From JAHEGP01 sp963751595 (GTDB lineage Bacteria > Pseudomonadota > Gammaproteobacteria > Pseudomonadales > JAHEGP01), in contig CAVVVC010000001.1 of the NCBI GenBank assembly GCA_963751595.1, forward strand, positions 744,001 through 808,000: a DNA stretch of 64,000 nucleotides, written 5' to 3'. Position 1 is the first letter of the stretch. Every line of letters begins with the position of its first letter. Below, piece after piece: positions 8,275 to 17,187 of this stretch. The translations under genes and the position numbers were made by a program. A model generated the notes under the pieces. The model worked only from the letters and a program-made list of their open reading frames with translations, did not search any database and was not told the DNA's origin.

Positions 8275-8347
8275 CGGCTGGCGACCGAGTCCCGGACACA
8301 GCGGCCAATGTCGTATTGGCGGGGGAAATGCTCACGGGGGATCAACA

Positions 8348-9595
8348 ATGGATTTTGAATACAGTGAAAAAGTGCAGGACCTTCGAATGCAGGTGCGCCG
8401 GTTCATGGATGACCACATCGTACCCCGCATTCGTCAGTATAACGAAGAAAGCCACGCCGGGGTTTATCCCATCAGTTTCATGGAAGACCTCAAGGCACTG
8501 GCGAGGGAGGAGGGGCTTTGGAACCTGTTTCTGCCCCACTTGCGCGAGGATGAGCCAGGTACGGCACTGAGCAATCTGGAATACGCGCCACTGGCAGAGA
8601 TCATGGGCCGGGTGCCCTGGGCGTCCGAGGCGTTCAACTGTAATGCGCCCGATACCGGCAATATGGAATTGTTGCACCTGTTTGCCACCCCGGAACAGCG
8701 TGAACGCTGGCTCTTGCCCTTGCTCAACGGAGCGATCCATTCGGCCTTCTCCATGACCGAGCCGGATGTCTCTTCTTCGGATGCTACCAACATCACCACG
8801 CTGATCACTCGAGACGGCGACGACTACGTGATCAACGGGCGCAAGTGGTTTATCACCAATGCCTCCCGGAGCGATTGTGAGCTGCATATCGTCATGGGAA
8901 AAACCGATCCCCAGGCCCACAGTTACCAGCAGCAGAGCATGGTTTTGGTGCCGAGTAATACGCCCGGCGTCGAGGTGGTACGCAACATCCCGGTGATGAA
9001 TCACATCAGTATCGAAGGCCACAACGAAGTGGTGTATCGCAATGTCCGGGTGCCGGTTGCGAACCTCCTGGGCGAGGAGGGCAGTGGCTTCGCCCTCGCC
9101 CAGGCGCGCCTCGGGCCCGGCCGTATCCATCATTGCATGCGTTGTATCGGCGCGGCGGAACTGGCATTGCAGCTAATGGTGGAGCGATCCCAGGAGCGCA
9201 AGACCTTCGGCAAGTATTTGCATCAGCACGGCGCGGTATCGGACTGGATTGCCCGGTCGCGAATCGAGATTGACCAGGCACGGCTATTGGTATTGAAAGC
9301 CGCTTACATGATAGACAAGGTGGGTGCTCGTGCCGCGCGCAAGGAGATTGCGATGATCAAGGCGGTTGTGCCCGAGGTCTATGGCAGGGTCTGCGACCGG
9401 GCGATGCAGACCTTTGGCGCCATGGGCATCAGCCCCGACACGCCACTGGCCGACCTGTGGATTGCCGCCCGGGCCCTGCGCTATGCGGATGGGCCCGACG
9501 AGGTGCACCTGCGCGCCGTGGCGCGGATGGAAATCAAGGATAGTCAGCCCACGCTTGGGGCCACCTCAGCTTACCTTACACCGCCGCTGCGCTAG
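8348..9595 (+). CDS. Acyl-CoA dehydrogenase, ACAD10/11-like
   Basis: A 415-residue acyl-CoA dehydrogenase of the larger group related to the dehydrogenase domains of ACAD10/ACAD11. The FAD region FSMTEPDVSSSDATN (residues about 140-155) and NGRKWFITNAS are clear. The C-terminal YEGT glutamate motif of short-chain enzymes is missing; instead there is YADGPDEVH, as in the ACAD10/11 branch. Probable role: alpha,beta-dehydrogenation of a long or unusual acyl-CoA. It follows the SDR on the same strand and precedes the molybdopterin enzyme by 69 bp, so the four genes from 6764 may form one unit. Confidence 0.9.
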   Translation: MDFEYSEKVQDLRMQVRRFMDDHIVPRIRQYNEESHAGVYPISFMEDLKALAREEGLWNLFLPHLREDEPGTALSNLEYAPLAEIMGRVPWASEAFNCNAPDTGNMELLHLFATPEQRERWLLPLLNGAIHSAFSMTEPDVSSSDATNITTLITRDGDDYVINGRKWFITNASRSDCELHIVMGKTDPQAHSYQQQSMVLVPSNTPGVEVVRNIPVMNHISIEGHNEVVYRNVRVPVANLLGEEGSGFALAQARLGPGRIHHCMRCIGAAELALQLMVERSQERKTFGKYLHQHGAVSDWIARSRIEIDQARLLVLKAAYMIDKVGARAARKEIAMIKAVVPEVYGRVCDRAMQTFGAMGISPDTPLADLWIAARALRYADGPDEVHLRAVARMEIKDSQPTLGATSAYLTPPLR

Positions 9596-9664
9596 TTGGC
9601 GGTGCGTTGTCCGGCCGGCGCTGCCGGGAAAGGTTTATTCATAACGCGATAATGGAGGCCCGCA

Positions 9665-11848
9665 TTGGCAGCTACCCCAGCAACAGACAGCGACACCACA
9701 GTGCAGACACACCACCGCGCCTGTAATCTCTGCGAGGCCATTTGCGGGCTACAGATCAAGGTGGCGGGTGAACAGATCCTCTCGATCAAGGGTGATAAGC
9801 AGGACCCTCTGAGTCGTGGGCATATTTGCCCCAAGGCCGTTGCCTTGCAGGACCTGCACAATGACCCCGACCGCCTGCGCCAACCGGTGAGGCGGCGGCG
9901 ATCGACAGAAGGCGAGGACTATTTCGAGCCCATCAGTTGGGATGAGGCGCTGGACACCGTCGCCAGCCGCCTGGTCGAAACCAGCCGCCGCTACGGAGTG
10001 GACGCTATTGGCATTTACATGGGGAATCCCAGCGTCCACAACTACGGCATGATGACGCATCAGGGCAATCTGTTCCGTCATTTTCGCACCCGTAATCGCT
10101 TCTCCGCGACCTCGGTGGATCAGCTTCCCCATCACCTCGTGTCCCTGTGGTTGTTTGGCCATAAGTTGCTGTTGCCGATTCCGGATATTGACCGCACCGA
10201 TTATTTCCTGATGCTCGGGGCCAACCCCATGGCCTCCAACGGCAGCCTCTGGACCGTGCCGGATTTTCCCAAACGGATCAAGGCGCTCCAAGCCCGGGGG
10301 GCGAAGCTGGTGGTGGTCGACCCCCGCCGCAGCGAGACTGCGGCGGTCGCCAGCGAACACATCGCCATCAAGCCCGGTACTGATGCCCTGTGGTTGAGCG
10401 CGCTGCTGAATTGCCTGTTCGAAGAAAAACTGGTGCGGTTGCGTCACCTGGCGGATTTCACTCAGGGCTTGTCCCGGGTGGAGGATGAACTCGGGGATCT
10501 GACCGCCGAGAACGTGGCCCATGCAACAGGCATAGCGGCTTCCGCTACCCGCCGCATAGCCCGGGAGTTAGCCGCGGCCGATGCCGGTATTTGCTATGGA
10601 CGTATGGGGGTCTCCACCCAGCGTTTTGGCGCCCTTTGCCAGTGGTTGATCCAGCTCATCAATATCGCAACGGGCAACCTCGATCGAGCGGGGGGCTCGC
10701 TGTTTACCTCGCCCGCGCTGGATCAGTTGGGCAATCTCGGCCGGGGTGGCTTCGCCCGGGCCCGCAGTCGGGTGCGGAATCTGCCGGAGTTCGACCGGGA
10801 ATTGCCGGCCGTAGCAATGGCTGAGGAAATGCTCACCGAGGGGCCTGGACAGATTCGCGCCCTGTTTACCGGTGCCGGTAACCCTGTGCTGTCGACCCCC
10901 AATGGCCGCCAGTTGGACGCAGCGCTGGGACAACTCGATTTTATGGTGTCCCTGGATCCCTACGTTAACGAAACCACGCGCCACGCGGATATTATCTTGC
11001 CCCCGACCTCGCCGCTGGAGCACGATCACTTCGATATTACCTTCCACCTGTTCGCCACGCGCAACACGGTTCGCTTCAACACCCCGGTGTTCGACCGCCC
11101 CCCGGGAGCGCTCCACGACTGGGAAATATTCAGCGCTTTGGGAGAGCGCGTTGCGGCTTTGCTGGGCGTGGAGGCGAACGCCAGCCTGCCGCCCGATCAA
11201 TTGATCGATCTGGGATTGCAGGCCGGGCCCTACGGTCAGGCCCAGGGTAGTGAGCATGCCCTGAGTCTGGCGCGGCTGGCGGAGAGCCCCTCGGGTATTG
11301 ACCTGGGTCCGCTGCGCTCGCAGTTGCCGGAGCGCCTTTTTACCATCGACAAGATGATTCACTGCGATGCTGAACTCCCCCTGGCAGACCTGCAGCGGCT
11401 GCGCCAATCGCAGGGTGAAATACCCGCCGCCAACGAATTACTGCTCATCGGTCGGCGTCACGTTCGCTCCAATAACTCCTGGATGCACAACTTCCATCGC
11501 CTGGTGAAGGGCAGGGACCGCTGCACCCTGCAGATGCACCCCGCTGATCTCAACCGGCGCCAGCTTGCCGACGGCGACCGGGTGACTGTCAGTTCCAGAG
11601 TCGGGGAGCTGCAGGTGAAGGTCGAAAGCAGCACCGACATGTTGCCCGGCGTGGTCAGCCTGCCCCACGGTTGGGGCCACAATCGCCGGGGAATCCGCAT
11701 GCAGATTGCGATGGACCATGCCGGGGTGAGCTGTAACGATCTGACTGATGAATTGGCGATCGACGAGTTGAGCGGCAACGCGGCGGTGAACGCCGTTCCG
11801 GTTCGGGTCAGGGCGGCTGTCCCGGAGCGCCGTCCTGAATCGGAGTGA
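9665..11848 (+). CDS. Molybdopterin-dependent oxidoreductase with one [4Fe-4S] site
   Basis: A 727-residue member of the DMSO reductase superfamily. Cysteines 20, 23, 27 and 55 form the N-terminal [4Fe-4S] motif (C-x2-C-x3-C-x27-C); the molybdopterin domains follow and the C-terminal dinucleotide-binding domain runs from about residue 590 (LLIGRRHVRSNNSWMHN). No twin-arginine signal is present, so it should be cytoplasmic. The start is TTG 9665 with GGAGG six bases upstream; no ATG fits. There is no adjacent electron-transfer subunit. The family includes formate dehydrogenase-like and assimilatory enzymes; the substrate is unknown, though acyl-CoA dehydrogenase neighbours suggest organic acid or aldehyde metabolism. 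Confidence 0.88.
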   Translation: MAATPATDSDTTVQTHHRACNLCEAICGLQIKVAGEQILSIKGDKQDPLSRGHICPKAVALQDLHNDPDRLRQPVRRRRSTEGEDYFEPISWDEALDTVASRLVETSRRYGVDAIGIYMGNPSVHNYGMMTHQGNLFRHFRTRNRFSATSVDQLPHHLVSLWLFGHKLLLPIPDIDRTDYFLMLGANPMASNGSLWTVPDFPKRIKALQARGAKLVVVDPRRSETAAVASEHIAIKPGTDALWLSALLNCLFEEKLVRLRHLADFTQGLSRVEDELGDLTAENVAHATGIAASATRRIARELAAADAGICYGRMGVSTQRFGALCQWLIQLINIATGNLDRAGGSLFTSPALDQLGNLGRGGFARARSRVRNLPEFDRELPAVAMAEEMLTEGPGQIRALFTGAGNPVLSTPNGRQLDAALGQLDFMVSLDPYVNETTRHADIILPPTSPLEHDHFDITFHLFATRNTVRFNTPVFDRPPGALHDWEIFSALGERVAALLGVEANASLPPDQLIDLGLQAGPYGQAQGSEHALSLARLAESPSGIDLGPLRSQLPERLFTIDKMIHCDAELPLADLQRLRQSQGEIPAANELLLIGRRHVRSNNSWMHNFHRLVKGRDRCTLQMHPADLNRRQLADGDRVTVSSRVGELQVKVESSTDMLPGVVSLPHGWGHNRRGIRMQIAMDHAGVSCNDLTDELAIDELSGNAAVNAVPVRVRAAVPERRPESE

Positions 11849-11905
11849 GCAAAACAGGGCATGACATCGATGCCCCGTCGCCGCTTCGCAAGCCTCGGGG
11901 CACGC

Positions 11906-12973
11906 TCAGGCGATGGGCGCGTTGGTGGGGTCGTCGGTGTGTTGCAGCAGCTCGTCAGGTTGATGATCTTCGTGGAATTGCTCGACCCGCTTTTCGATAG
12001 CCGCCACTTTGTGGCCGTATTGCGCGATGTGAAAAGTGGCATCGCCCTCGTAGACCAGGGGTAAATTGGTGCGCCCGATTACCATGCCGTCATCGGGGGC
12101 TAGAATGGCGGTTTCGGTGGTGCCCAGGGGGTTGGCGACCAATGCCAGGGTCTGGCCTGCGGTCACCTTGGCACCGAGGGGCACCAGGGTGCGCAGGATG
12201 CCGCTGTCATGCGCCCGCACCCAACTGGTCCGGGTGCTGATTATCGGTTTGGCGGTGGGCCTTTTGCTGCGGCTCTTGCGCAGCATGCCGATGCATCGCA
12301 TGACATTGATGATGCCGTTGACACCGGCTCGTATGTACATTTCCTCGAAGCGCAGAGCCTCGCCGGCCTCGTAGAGAAGCACCGGCACCCCGTTGTCGGC
12401 AGCACATTCGCGCAGCGAGCCGTCGCGTATCTTGGCATTGATGGCCAGCGGCACGCCGAAGGCTTCGGTCATTTCCAGGGTTTGCGGGTCGTCCAGATCG
12501 GCACGAATCTGGGGAAAGTTGCTGCGATGGCGAGCCCCGGTATGCAGGTCGATGCCGTGGCTGGATTTATTGACGATTTCCTTGACGAAGGTATCGGCTA
12601 CCCGGCCCGTGAGCGAACCCTGCTCAGAACCGGGGAAAGAGCGATTCAGGTCACGCCCGTCGGGGAGGTAACGGGTATGGTTGAGGAAGCCGTATACGTT
12701 GACGATGGGTATGGCCAGCAGCGTGCCGTGCATGCCTCTCAAGGCCTTGTGCTGGAGCAGGCGTCGGATGATCTCAACCCCGTTGATTTCATCCCCGTGA
12801 ATGGCGGCACTGATAAACAGTGTGGGCCCCGCTTGCCTGCCCCGCACCACCTGCACCGAGATCGACAGGTCGTGATGGGTATACATCGGTGACACCGGGA
12901 TATCGACGATCCTGCTTTCGCCGGGTTCGATGGTGGCATCGCCAATGCTGAAAGCCGGTAGTTTATTGGCCAT
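11906..12973 (-). CDS. Succinylglutamate desuccinylase/aspartoacylase-type M14 zinc hydrolase
   Basis: A 355-residue AstE/AspA-family protein of the M14 metallopeptidase fold. Zinc ligands are visible as His59 and Glu62 in HGDEINGVE and His144 in IDLHTGARH; a likely catalytic Glu lies in LLYEAGEAL. These enzymes cleave N-acyl amino acids or amide bonds to glutamate. It is the last gene of an operon with the RimK-type ligase and the RimB-type protease, overlapping the latter by 11 bp. A reasonable inference is that it removes or trims what the ligase adds. C-terminal residues after 270 form a biotinyl-lipoyl-like beta region (DSGILRTLVPLGAKV), common in this subfamily. Confidence 0.88.
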   Translation of the reverse strand: MANKLPAFSIGDATIEPGESRIVDIPVSPMYTHHDLSISVQVVRGRQAGPTLFISAAIHGDEINGVEIIRRLLQHKALRGMHGTLLAIPIVNVYGFLNHTRYLPDGRDLNRSFPGSEQGSLTGRVADTFVKEIVNKSSHGIDLHTGARHRSNFPQIRADLDDPQTLEMTEAFGVPLAINAKIRDGSLRECAADNGVPVLLYEAGEALRFEEMYIRAGVNGIINVMRCIGMLRKSRSKRPTAKPIISTRTSWVRAHDSGILRTLVPLGAKVTAGQTLALVANPLGTTETAILAPDDGMVIGRTNLPLVYEGDATFHIAQYGHKVAAIEKRVEQFHEDHQPDELLQHTDDPTNAPIA

Positions 12974-13448
12974 GGTTGTGCTTCAGCGAAGTTTTTTGCT
13001 TGCGCTTGCCTTTGCCCTGGACGTAGGATCGCTTGCAGTCGACGAGGTATTTGCCACAGATCGCGGAGCGACCCAGCAGTGCCCTGAATTTCATGTTGTC
13101 GCGGTCGGTCAAGGTAACTTCGATCCGCTCGCAATTTTCGCCGATGATGACATCGGTTTCTATCACGTAGCGCATCTCCTCGTGACCGCCTGAATCCCGA
13201 ATGATGCGCTGCTCCAGCAGAGGCGACTCGCAGCGGATCACGGTATCGGTATCACCCTGGATCGGGTGCATATCGAAATGGACCCAGGGCCTACCGTCGC
13301 GCTCGAAGGTCTCTACCAGAAAGGCATGGAGACAACTGGTGCGGGCCCCGGTGTCGACCTTGGCCTTTACCCGGGGAATGCCCAGTGCCGGGAAGCCTAT
13401 CCATTCCCGCCAGCCCAGTACGTTCTGGTCTTCAAGTTTCTTAGTCAT
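12963..13448 (-). CDS. rimB: RimB-type retropepsin-like aspartic protease
   Basis: A 161-residue protein of the family once called ATP-dependent zinc protease (PF05618), now seen as retropepsin-like and named RimB in Pseudomonas. The aspartic protease motif is plain: KVDTGARTSCLHA near residues 31-43. In RimK systems it is thought to cut glutamate tails off modified proteins. It overlaps the upstream ligase gene by 8 bp and the downstream AstE-like gene by 11 bp, so the three products are almost certainly translated together. The lysine-rich C-terminus (GKGKRKQKTSLKH) is a possible nucleic-acid or ribosome contact. Confidence 0.85.
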   Translation of the reverse strand: MTKKLEDQNVLGWREWIGFPALGIPRVKAKVDTGARTSCLHAFLVETFERDGRPWVHFDMHPIQGDTDTVIRCESPLLEQRIIRDSGGHEEMRYVIETDVIIGENCERIEVTLTDRDNMKFRALLGRSAICGKYLVDCKRSYVQGKGKRKQKTSLKHNHGQ

Positions 13449-14631
13449 TGATGTGGGTATCCAACTCCTGCACGACCGGTCGCCGCTTGCGCCGGGTCCG
13501 GGCGGGGATCAAGCCCCGCATGGACTCCAGCTTGCCAAAGCACAGCAGTTTGTCGCCGGCTTCCAAAGTACGTGTCAGACGAGGGTTAGGGATTATTCTG
13601 GCCTCGCGGGACAGGGTCAACACATTGATGTCCTGTTCCGGCAGTCCGGTTTCGGTGATTGTCTGGCCGACGAACTTGGAACCTTCGGGAACAAATATTT
13701 CGCTAACGCCATAGCCCCGGCTTACGGTCAAACGCTGCCTCACGTCGACTTCCGGGAAATCGACCTGGGCGGCAATATAGTCGATAACCGCGCCGGCGAC
13801 ATCAAGCTCGGTGCAGGTTTCTATGCCTTCCAGTCCGGGGGAGGAATTCACCTCCATCACCTGGGGCCCGTCTTTGCCCTCCAGCATATCCACCCCGGCG
13901 ACCCGCAGGCCGAGGATTTGGGTGCAGCGCACCGCAGTATCGATATATTGCTGATCCAGCTCGATGGGCTCGGCAACGCCACCGCGATGTACATTGCTGC
14001 GAAATTCCTGGCCCTGGGCAACACGCCGCATGGCAGCCACCACATGGTCGCCGACCACGAAGGCACGAACGTCGCGCCCCTTACTCTCGGCGACAAACTT
14101 CTGGATCAAAACGTTCTGTTTCTGACTTTGCAGCAACTCGATAATCGATTCCGCCTGCTTATTGGACTCGGCCAGCAAAACGCCAATTCCCTGGGTGCCC
14201 TCTATCAGCTTGATGATGACAGGCGCGCCGCCGACCCGCTCGATCGCCGGCAGCACATCTTTTTTATCGCGCACGAAGGCGGTCTTGGGGATACCGATGT
14301 GGTGCCTGCTCAGTATTTGCAGGCTGCGCAATTTGTCACGGGAATTGATGATGCCGTGGGACGTATTGGCGCAAAAAACGTCCATTTCCTGAAACTGCCT
14401 CACTACGGCGGTGCCATAATAAGTAATCGAAGCCCCGATGCGGGGCAAGACGGCATCATAAATGCTAAGCGGCTTCTGCCGGAAGTAGAGGTCCGGTGAG
14501 CTGCGCTCCAGGTCGATAGCAAACTTCAGGGTGTTGAGAACCTTGACCCGGTGACCCCGTTGCTCGGCCGCTTCCTTGAACCGACGGGTGCTATACGCTT
14601 TGGGGCTGCAGGATAATATGGCGAGTTTCAT
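13441..14631 (-). CDS. rimK: RimK-type ATP-grasp glutamate ligase with C-terminal RCK_C-like domain
   Basis: An ATP-grasp ligase of 396 residues. Residues 1-290 align with E. coli RimK, which adds glutamates to the C-terminus of ribosomal protein S6: IIKLIEGTQGIGV near 139-151, GRDVRAFVVG at 185-194, and the metal-binding QVMEVNSSPGLEGIE at 257-271. E. coli RimK ends there at 300 residues; this protein carries about 95 more. Residues 303-370 (GVSEIFVPEGSKFVGQTI to EAGDKLLCFGK) resemble a TrkA_C/RCK_C domain, which binds small ligands in potassium transport regulators. It is the first gene of the operon with RimB and the AstE-like hydrolase. RimK-family placement is firm; S6 as target and the regulatory role of the extra domain are inferred. 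Confidence 0.88.
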   Translation of the reverse strand: MKLAILSCSPKAYSTRRFKEAAEQRGHRVKVLNTLKFAIDLERSSPDLYFRQKPLSIYDAVLPRIGASITYYGTAVVRQFQEMDVFCANTSHGIINSRDKLRSLQILSRHHIGIPKTAFVRDKKDVLPAIERVGGAPVIIKLIEGTQGIGVLLAESNKQAESIIELLQSQKQNVLIQKFVAESKGRDVRAFVVGDHVVAAMRRVAQGQEFRSNVHRGGVAEPIELDQQYIDTAVRCTQILGLRVAGVDMLEGKDGPQVMEVNSSPGLEGIETCTELDVAGAVIDYIAAQVDFPEVDVRQRLTVSRGYGVSEIFVPEGSKFVGQTITETGLPEQDINVLTLSREARIIPNPRLTRTLEAGDKLLCFGKLESMRGLIPARTRRKRRPVVQELDTHIND

Positions 14632-14974
14632 GTCTGGTCCCGTTCCAAAAAGTGGTTTGGCCGCGTAACTAAAGCCGGCTGGCTTCCGGCTACTCGGGTG
14701 GCTTGTTGAGCACAGAGATTAACCCAATGCGCAGGGCTTGGACACAGATTTACCCGGTGTGAAGGGTGAAATCTCGCTTATCGTTCCGCCACCCGCGTGT
14801 GGTGGGGCAAACAGCGGCGGATTAACCCGGTGCTTGCTTGGTGTAAGGGCCAATGGTAGCCTTCGAATTTTAAAGATTGGCATTTTTTCCGGATATAAGG
14901 TTGCAGCAATGCACGGCGCGGCAGAAGCTCCATGGGTAACGTTTCGACAAAGGGTCGTGCAGGGAATATCAGCT
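14632..14974. other. Intergenic region with three imperfect GATTWACCC repeats
   Basis: About 340 bp between the divergent rimK and lipoprotein genes. It contains three related stretches, near 14718 (GATTAACCCAATGCG), 14754 (GATTTACCCGGTGTG) and 14820 (GATTAACCCGGTGCT), the first and third followed by GCTTGG. They could be protein-binding sites or remnants of an older repeat. No convincing promoter boxes seen. Confidence 0.4.
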
Positions 14975-15499
14975 ATGAGACGTTCCATCAGCTTGTCAGC
15001 GGCATTGATCGCGTCGACGTTGGCCGCACAGGGCTGCAGCTTCAATATGCCGGTACCGGAACACTACCTGGCGGATAATACGGCAGGTTGTGAAGTATCG
15101 GTAGAGGATTCCCGAGTCCGCTCCCAGACCGTGAGCTTCGGCAATAGTGACCTGGTGATCGAGCCGGGCCTGCCCAAGGTGATCCAGCGGGAGGCTTGTT
15201 CTCGCGAGAGCCTTCGCGCCCGGGATGTTACCATTCGCATTACCAGTGCTTTTTGCGATACCAGCGACTGGGCGCTTGACGCCTACGCAGAGATGCATGC
15301 CAAAGCCTGGTTGGAAGATGAATCCCAGGCCATTCACGCGATGCGCAAATCCAACGGTACGGCAGAAGGGCCGGCCGCGACTATCTGCGCCAGTCTGTTC
15401 TGGCCCCTGGCGGAACAATTGGTGGACGACATAGAGATGGATCTCCAACTCCAAAGGCAGCCCCAAGACAGGGTGTCTGTCGCCGAAGCTGACGGCTAG
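14975..15499 (+). CDS. Putative lipoprotein, function unknown
   Basis: From ATG 14975 the product has 174 residues, starting MRRSISLSAALIASTLAAQGCSF: a basic start, a hydrophobic run and a cysteine at 21, which looks like a lipoprotein signal although the -3 position is Ala instead of the usual Leu. The frame stays open upstream to 14738, but the sequence before 14975 is not protein-like. The mature part has paired cysteines (CEVSVED, AFCDTSDW) and ends in an acidic, Gln-rich helix. I do not recognise the family. It has no obvious operon partner. Confidence 0.6.
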   Translation: MRRSISLSAALIASTLAAQGCSFNMPVPEHYLADNTAGCEVSVEDSRVRSQTVSFGNSDLVIEPGLPKVIQREACSRESLRARDVTIRITSAFCDTSDWALDAYAEMHAKAWLEDESQAIHAMRKSNGTAEGPAATICASLFWPLAEQLVDDIEMDLQLQRQPQDRVSVAEADG

Positions 15500-15529
15500 G
15501 GTCCCAGCCCTCCTTAGCAAGTCCCGGGA

Positions 15530-16279
15530 CTATTGCCCACCGGGGTAGTCATCCATGGTTATCCAGGGATGAAAAGCCAGTTGGATACCTTCCAGAATTT
15601 GCGTCTCGTTGCTCAGCATGTTCCGCGACCGCTGCAGGCTACCATTGCCCCGGGTGTCGATAGCCTGCGTCAAGCTCATCCCCCCCACACCGACGAGCAC
15701 GCTTTGCCCCTCGATGGTGAACACGTAGATGCCGATGGAGACCGCATCAACTGGCTGCGTCCAATCGAAGTCGGTGGTGACGCGTCTGCCAGCCCCTAGC
15801 AGTTCGGGAGCCCGGCTTACCCCATCCCAACGCGCGGCCCGCTTCATGCCCGAGCTGAAATAGACCCGGCGATCGAGTAGCTCGGTAAAAACTACCCCAT
15901 CAAGCCCGGGCTGTGAGGCCTGTAATTGCTTGAAAACATCCGCCAAAACCTGCTGTTTGCGCTGCTGGTTGAGCTTGCCGGTGGTGGGGTCGAATGGATC
16001 TCCGAGCCTTGCTTCGGCCTTGCTTAGCGCCTGGGCGTAAATGCGGCTGCTGAGGACCTTGAAGCCATGGTCCCGAAGATAGGCGTTGACGGTTCGATCG
16101 ACAGACTCTTCGAGTGCGGTCAGGTACTTTCGTGATGGCTTGCCCAGGTTTTGGCTGGCGATGATCAGGGTTTTGAGTTCGCCCTCAGGGGGCTCGAACT
16201 GGAAGGGGTATACTGTGGATTCTGGTTCTGCTAACGTCGCCTTGCTGATACAAAGCAATAAAAAGATGCGTGCAAGCAT
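15530..16279 (-). CDS. Exported protein of unknown function
   Basis: A 249-residue protein with an N-terminal signal peptide (MLARIFLLLCISKATLA, probable cut before EPES), so likely periplasmic or outer-membrane associated. The body is a mixed alpha/beta sequence with no motif I can name. It lies between the lipoprotein and the esterase gene and is divergent from the latter, whose start is 53 bp away. The complete frame and clear signal peptide make it a real gene. Confidence 0.65.
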   Translation of the reverse strand: MLARIFLLLCISKATLAEPESTVYPFQFEPPEGELKTLIIASQNLGKPSRKYLTALEESVDRTVNAYLRDHGFKVLSSRIYAQALSKAEARLGDPFDPTTGKLNQQRKQQVLADVFKQLQASQPGLDGVVFTELLDRRVYFSSGMKRAARWDGVSRAPELLGAGRRVTTDFDWTQPVDAVSIGIYVFTIEGQSVLVGVGGMSLTQAIDTRGNGSLQRSRNMLSNETQILEGIQLAFHPWITMDDYPGGQ

Positions 16280-16332
16280 CGCGTTGGCTCCCTGGCGAAA
16301 AGTGGCTGAATACTAACAATGCGTTCACTCGA

Positions 16333-17172
16333 ATGATACCGGGTTCTTCCCCTCTGCCGATGGCGGATGCGCTGCCATTGTCCTGCCAGGTACGTGGCAG
16401 TGGCATGCCGGTGGTGCTATTGCACGGTTTGCTCGGCTCATCGAATAATCTTGGCAATCTCGCCCGCCATCTTGCGACCGGCTACCAGGTTCTCAGCGTA
16501 GATCTTCGCAACCACGGCCGCTCACCCCACAGCCGGAACATCAGTTATCCCCTGATGATCGCGGATCTCATCAAGTTACTCGACAGTCACGGTTGTGAGA
16601 GCTGTGCTGTTCTGGGGCACTCGCTGGGCGGTAAAGTTGCCATGGGCCTGGCGCTGGCGCGGCCGGAACGCGTGCGGGCGCTGGTTGTGGTGGATATCTG
16701 CCCGATTACCTATCCCGGGGACCAAAATGCGGAGATTATCGAAACCCTGCGCCGCGTGCCCCTGGATAATTTGCAAACCCGGGCGCAGGTAGATACCTGT
16801 CTCGCGCAAAGTGTGGCTGAAGCCTCCTTGCGGCAGTTTCTTCTGACCAACCTCTATCGTAGTGACCATGGCTACGACTGGCGTGCGAATCTCAAGGCGC
16901 TGGCTGACAATCTGCCCCTGCTGACAGCGGCCCCGGCCAGCGCAGGCGATTATCGGGGGCCAGCCTTGTTCGTCAAGGGAGGGCTCTCGGACTATATCGG
17001 GCCGAAATGCGAGGGCGCTATCCGGCGGCAGTTTATCGGCGCTGAACTCAAGATCATTCCCGATGCTGGTCACTGGCCCCATGCCGAAAAGCCGGTTCTG
17101 TTCAATGCCCTGGTGAGCCGCTTTTTATTTCAGCACTACCCTCTGCCAGAGAACCCCGGCGAAATGCGGTAG
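16333..17172 (+). CDS. Alpha/beta-hydrolase, YbfF-like esterase
   Basis: An alpha/beta-hydrolase of about 279 residues. The oxyanion HG is in VVLLHGLLGSSNNLG, the nucleophile Ser97 in GHSLGG, and the catalytic His in DAGHWPHAEKP. The overall pattern (SVDLRNHGRSPH, VVDICPITYPGDQ) closely follows E. coli YbfF, an esterase acting on short acyl-CoA or ester substrates. The start is uncertain: ATG 16333 and ATG 16360 are both in frame and neither has a strong ribosome site; the frame also stays open to 16270. Confidence 0.85.
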   Translation: MIPGSSPLPMADALPLSCQVRGSGMPVVLLHGLLGSSNNLGNLARHLATGYQVLSVDLRNHGRSPHSRNISYPLMIADLIKLLDSHGCESCAVLGHSLGGKVAMGLALARPERVRALVVVDICPITYPGDQNAEIIETLRRVPLDNLQTRAQVDTCLAQSVAEASLRQFLLTNLYRSDHGYDWRANLKALADNLPLLTAAPASAGDYRGPALFVKGGLSDYIGPKCEGAIRRQFIGAELKIIPDAGHWPHAEKPVLFNALVSRFLFQHYPLPENPGEMR

Positions 17173-17187
17173 CGGGGATTGCCCGTC

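Noticed and set aside
11849..11905. Terminator between the convergent molybdoenzyme and AstE-like genes
   Set aside because: GGGCAT/ATGCCC and GCCCCG/CGGGGC can pair but no T-run follows on either strand.
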